Shown here: positions 5,552-6,933 of the stretch, piece by piece
Layout of the letters: every line of letters starts with the position of its first letter
How positions within the stretch are numbered: the stretch's first letter is position 1
Origin: Flavobacteriales bacterium
GTDB lineage: Bacteria; Bacteroidota; Bacteroidia; Flavobacteriales_D; Crocinitomicaceae
Reading direction: 5' to 3'
DNA: 6,933 bases
NCBI GenBank assembly: GCA_947476515.1
Contig: CANJQZ010000102.1
Span: 1-6,933 of the forward strand
The notes under the pieces: model-generated
Databases searched by the model: none
The model's input: only the letters and a program-made list of their open reading frames with translations
Told to the model about the DNA's origin: nothing
Program-made: the position numbers and the translations under genes

Positions 5552-6933
5552 ATAAAAAAGTCTATCTTATTGGTTCTGTGGCAATTGCAGCTTTAGCTGT
5601 AGCCCTTTATTTTTCACCATTGGGTCAACTTCAATTGTTATCTCGATATCAATCAGCTGATTTATCCATGTTGAATCAACCTAAATCTGATGATGCTGCT
5701 GCCTGGATGAAAGCGCGTTACATTGATGTAACTACTGGCGAAGCTGTTTCTGCTGAGAAATTAGCAATGATTGCAGATCAAATATCCAAAATGAAGCAAT
5801 CAAAAACAATTAGCTTTGAAGAACAAGGTCCGGACAATATTGGTGGTAGAACGCGTGCTATTCAAATAGACCGAACGAATATCAATCGCATTTGGGCTGG
5901 TGGTGTTTCTGGAGGTTTATTTACTTCATTAAACAAAGGTAATTCTTGGACGCGTGTTCCAGAATATATTGCAGCAGGTGGAAATCCATTTATTTCTAGT
6001 ATGGCGCAATCTCCTGATGGTGTATTGTATGTTGCAACAGGTTCGAATCAAGAAGGGTGGAATGGAAATGGTGTTTGGTATTCTAGTGATTTTGGAACTA
6101 CTTGGAATGCAATTCCAGGAACATCAAATTGTACAGAAATTATCAGTACGAATGCTGATAATTATGTTTGGATGGCGACATCTTCTGGTTTGAAAAAATG
6201 GAAATTGGGTGATGCTTCTATGACTAATGTAACGGTTACTTCTGGAGGATGTTTTGCTCTAAAAGTTTCTCCTGATGCTTCAGTTATTGTAGCTTCGTTT
6301 GCCGCTAACAAAACTTATGTGTCTGTAGATGGAGGTGTTAGTTTTTCTGACAAAACTGGAACTATTGGAAATAATTTAGTACCTACAGGTGCAGGAAGAA
6401 TTGAATATGCTATTTCTCCAACAAAGAATACAACAACCAATCAATATTCTATTTATGCTGTTCGAACTAACAGTAATTTATTGAGTATGCATGTTTCTCA
6501 TGACAATGGTCAAACTTGGTATCAATTTGTAGGTGCATCAGCTCCTCCAAATGAATTTGATATTTATCGCGATCAAGGAACCTATAATTCAATAGTTTCT
6601 GTTAATCCAACAGATGATGAAGAAATTCTTGTTGGTGGTATTGATATTTGGAAATGGAATCAAGCAGTTAATAACCCTCCATCAGGATTTTTCTTAAAAG
6701 TGAGTCAATGGTTTGTTTCTCCAAACTCACCAATTTATGCACATGCAGATAATCATGAGATGAAGTGGGATGCTAATAATAGAATCTACATTGGAAATGA
6801 TGGTGGTGTTGGAATTTCAAATAACTTCGGTGGAACTTGGTATCCAGCAAATAGAGGTTATAATGTCACTCAATTTTATGGAATTGCTTTTGATAGAGAT
6901 GGTGCTGTAATGGGTGGTGCGCAAGACAATGGT
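5548..6933 (+). CDS. Large exported Asp-box/BNR beta-propeller protein (VPS10/sialidase-like fold), 3' end cut by the window
   Basis: The frame is open for 462 codons from the ATG at 5548 to the window edge with no stop, so the gene is partial at its 3' end. The N-terminus has two Lys, then a hydrophobic stretch (about 5-22), which fits a Sec signal peptide or an anchor. No lipobox Cys is present. Residues 48-90 look helical and charged. From GPDNIGGRTRAIQID (94-108) onward the chain is beta-propeller-like with Asp boxes (SxDxGxxW type): S127-W134, S179-W186, S259-F266, S317-W324 and S424-W431. The first and last have Asn for Asp. VSGGLFTS, GGVGIS and GGAQDNG fit the BNR/sortilin-type repeats of Bacteroidota secreted proteins. 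These often end in a type IX secretion sorting domain, which would lie beyond the window. Likely location is the cell surface or outside the cell. Enzymatic activity cannot be claimed, because Asp boxes are structural. Confidence 0.87.
   Translation, partial: MNKKVYLIGSVAIAALAVALYFSPLGQLQLLSRYQSADLSMLNQPKSDDAAAWMKARYIDVTTGEAVSAEKLAMIADQISKMKQSKTISFEEQGPDNIGGRTRAIQIDRTNINRIWAGGVSGGLFTSLNKGNSWTRVPEYIAAGGNPFISSMAQSPDGVLYVATGSNQEGWNGNGVWYSSDFGTTWNAIPGTSNCTEIISTNADNYVWMATSSGLKKWKLGDASMTNVTVTSGGCFALKVSPDASVIVASFAANKTYVSVDGGVSFSDKTGTIGNNLVPTGAGRIEYAISPTKNTTTNQYSIYAVRTNSNLLSMHVSHDNGQTWYQFVGASAPPNEFDIYRDQGTYNSIVSVNPTDDEEILVGGIDIWKWNQAVNNPPSGFFLKVSQWFVSPNSPIYAHADNHEMKWDANNRIYIGNDGGVGISNNFGGTWYPANRGYNVTQFYGIAFDRDGAVMGGAQDNG

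Noticed and set aside
5954..6193. A 79-codon plus-strand frame inside the Asp-box gene.
   Set aside because: It is an out-of-frame shadow. The frame from 5548 is open throughout and carries the repeats.

Overview
This window comes from an AT-rich chromosome that is most likely from a Bacteroidota, probably Flavobacteriia-like, bacterium. The evidence is the lack of Shine-Dalgarno sequences in front of the genes, promoter-like TAnnTTTG-type elements, the sequence style of Upp, LipA and the RlmB-like methyltransferase, and a large exported Asp-box beta-propeller protein of the kind common in gliding or type IX-secreting Bacteroidota. The genus cannot be fixed from the sequence alone.

Layout. 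A minus-strand gene for a 12-helix MFS transporter (30-1319) is divergent from a plus-strand three-gene cluster: upp (uracil phosphoribosyltransferase, from the ATG at 1429), an unnamed four-helix membrane protein (2079-2543) and a YjjG-type HAD nucleotide phosphatase (2527-3237). Spacing in the cluster is 2 bp and then a 17-bp overlap, so it is very probably one operon. Only 13 bp separate its end from a convergent minus-strand pair: an OsmC-like protein (4038-4436) followed after 1 bp by a SpoU/TrmH-type rRNA 2'-O-methyltransferase (RlmB-like, ATG at 4036). Divergent from osmC is lipA (lipoyl synthase, 4547-5413). After 134 bp comes a large gene that is open to the window edge (5548 to beyond 6933). 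It encodes an exported protein with at least five Asp-box/BNR repeats.

How the genes relate. The clearest functional grouping is Upp with the YjjG-like phosphatase. One makes UMP from salvaged uracil, and the other belongs to a family that removes phosphate from (non-canonical) pyrimidine nucleotides. The membrane protein between them has no known role. The osmC-rlmB pair and lipA are housekeeping or stress genes without an obvious shared pathway.

The intergenic regions hold several short symmetries: a perfect 16-bp palindrome just before the Asp-box gene, a 7-bp inverted repeat over the putative osmC promoter, and a TTTGTTAA direct repeat at 20-bp spacing before upp. I saw no RNA gene, CRISPR array, insertion sequence or phage gene. 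Most of the window is ordinary core chromosome. I did not find a clear new multi-gene system. The best leads are the unknown membrane protein in the pyrimidine cluster and the leader of the exported protein gene.
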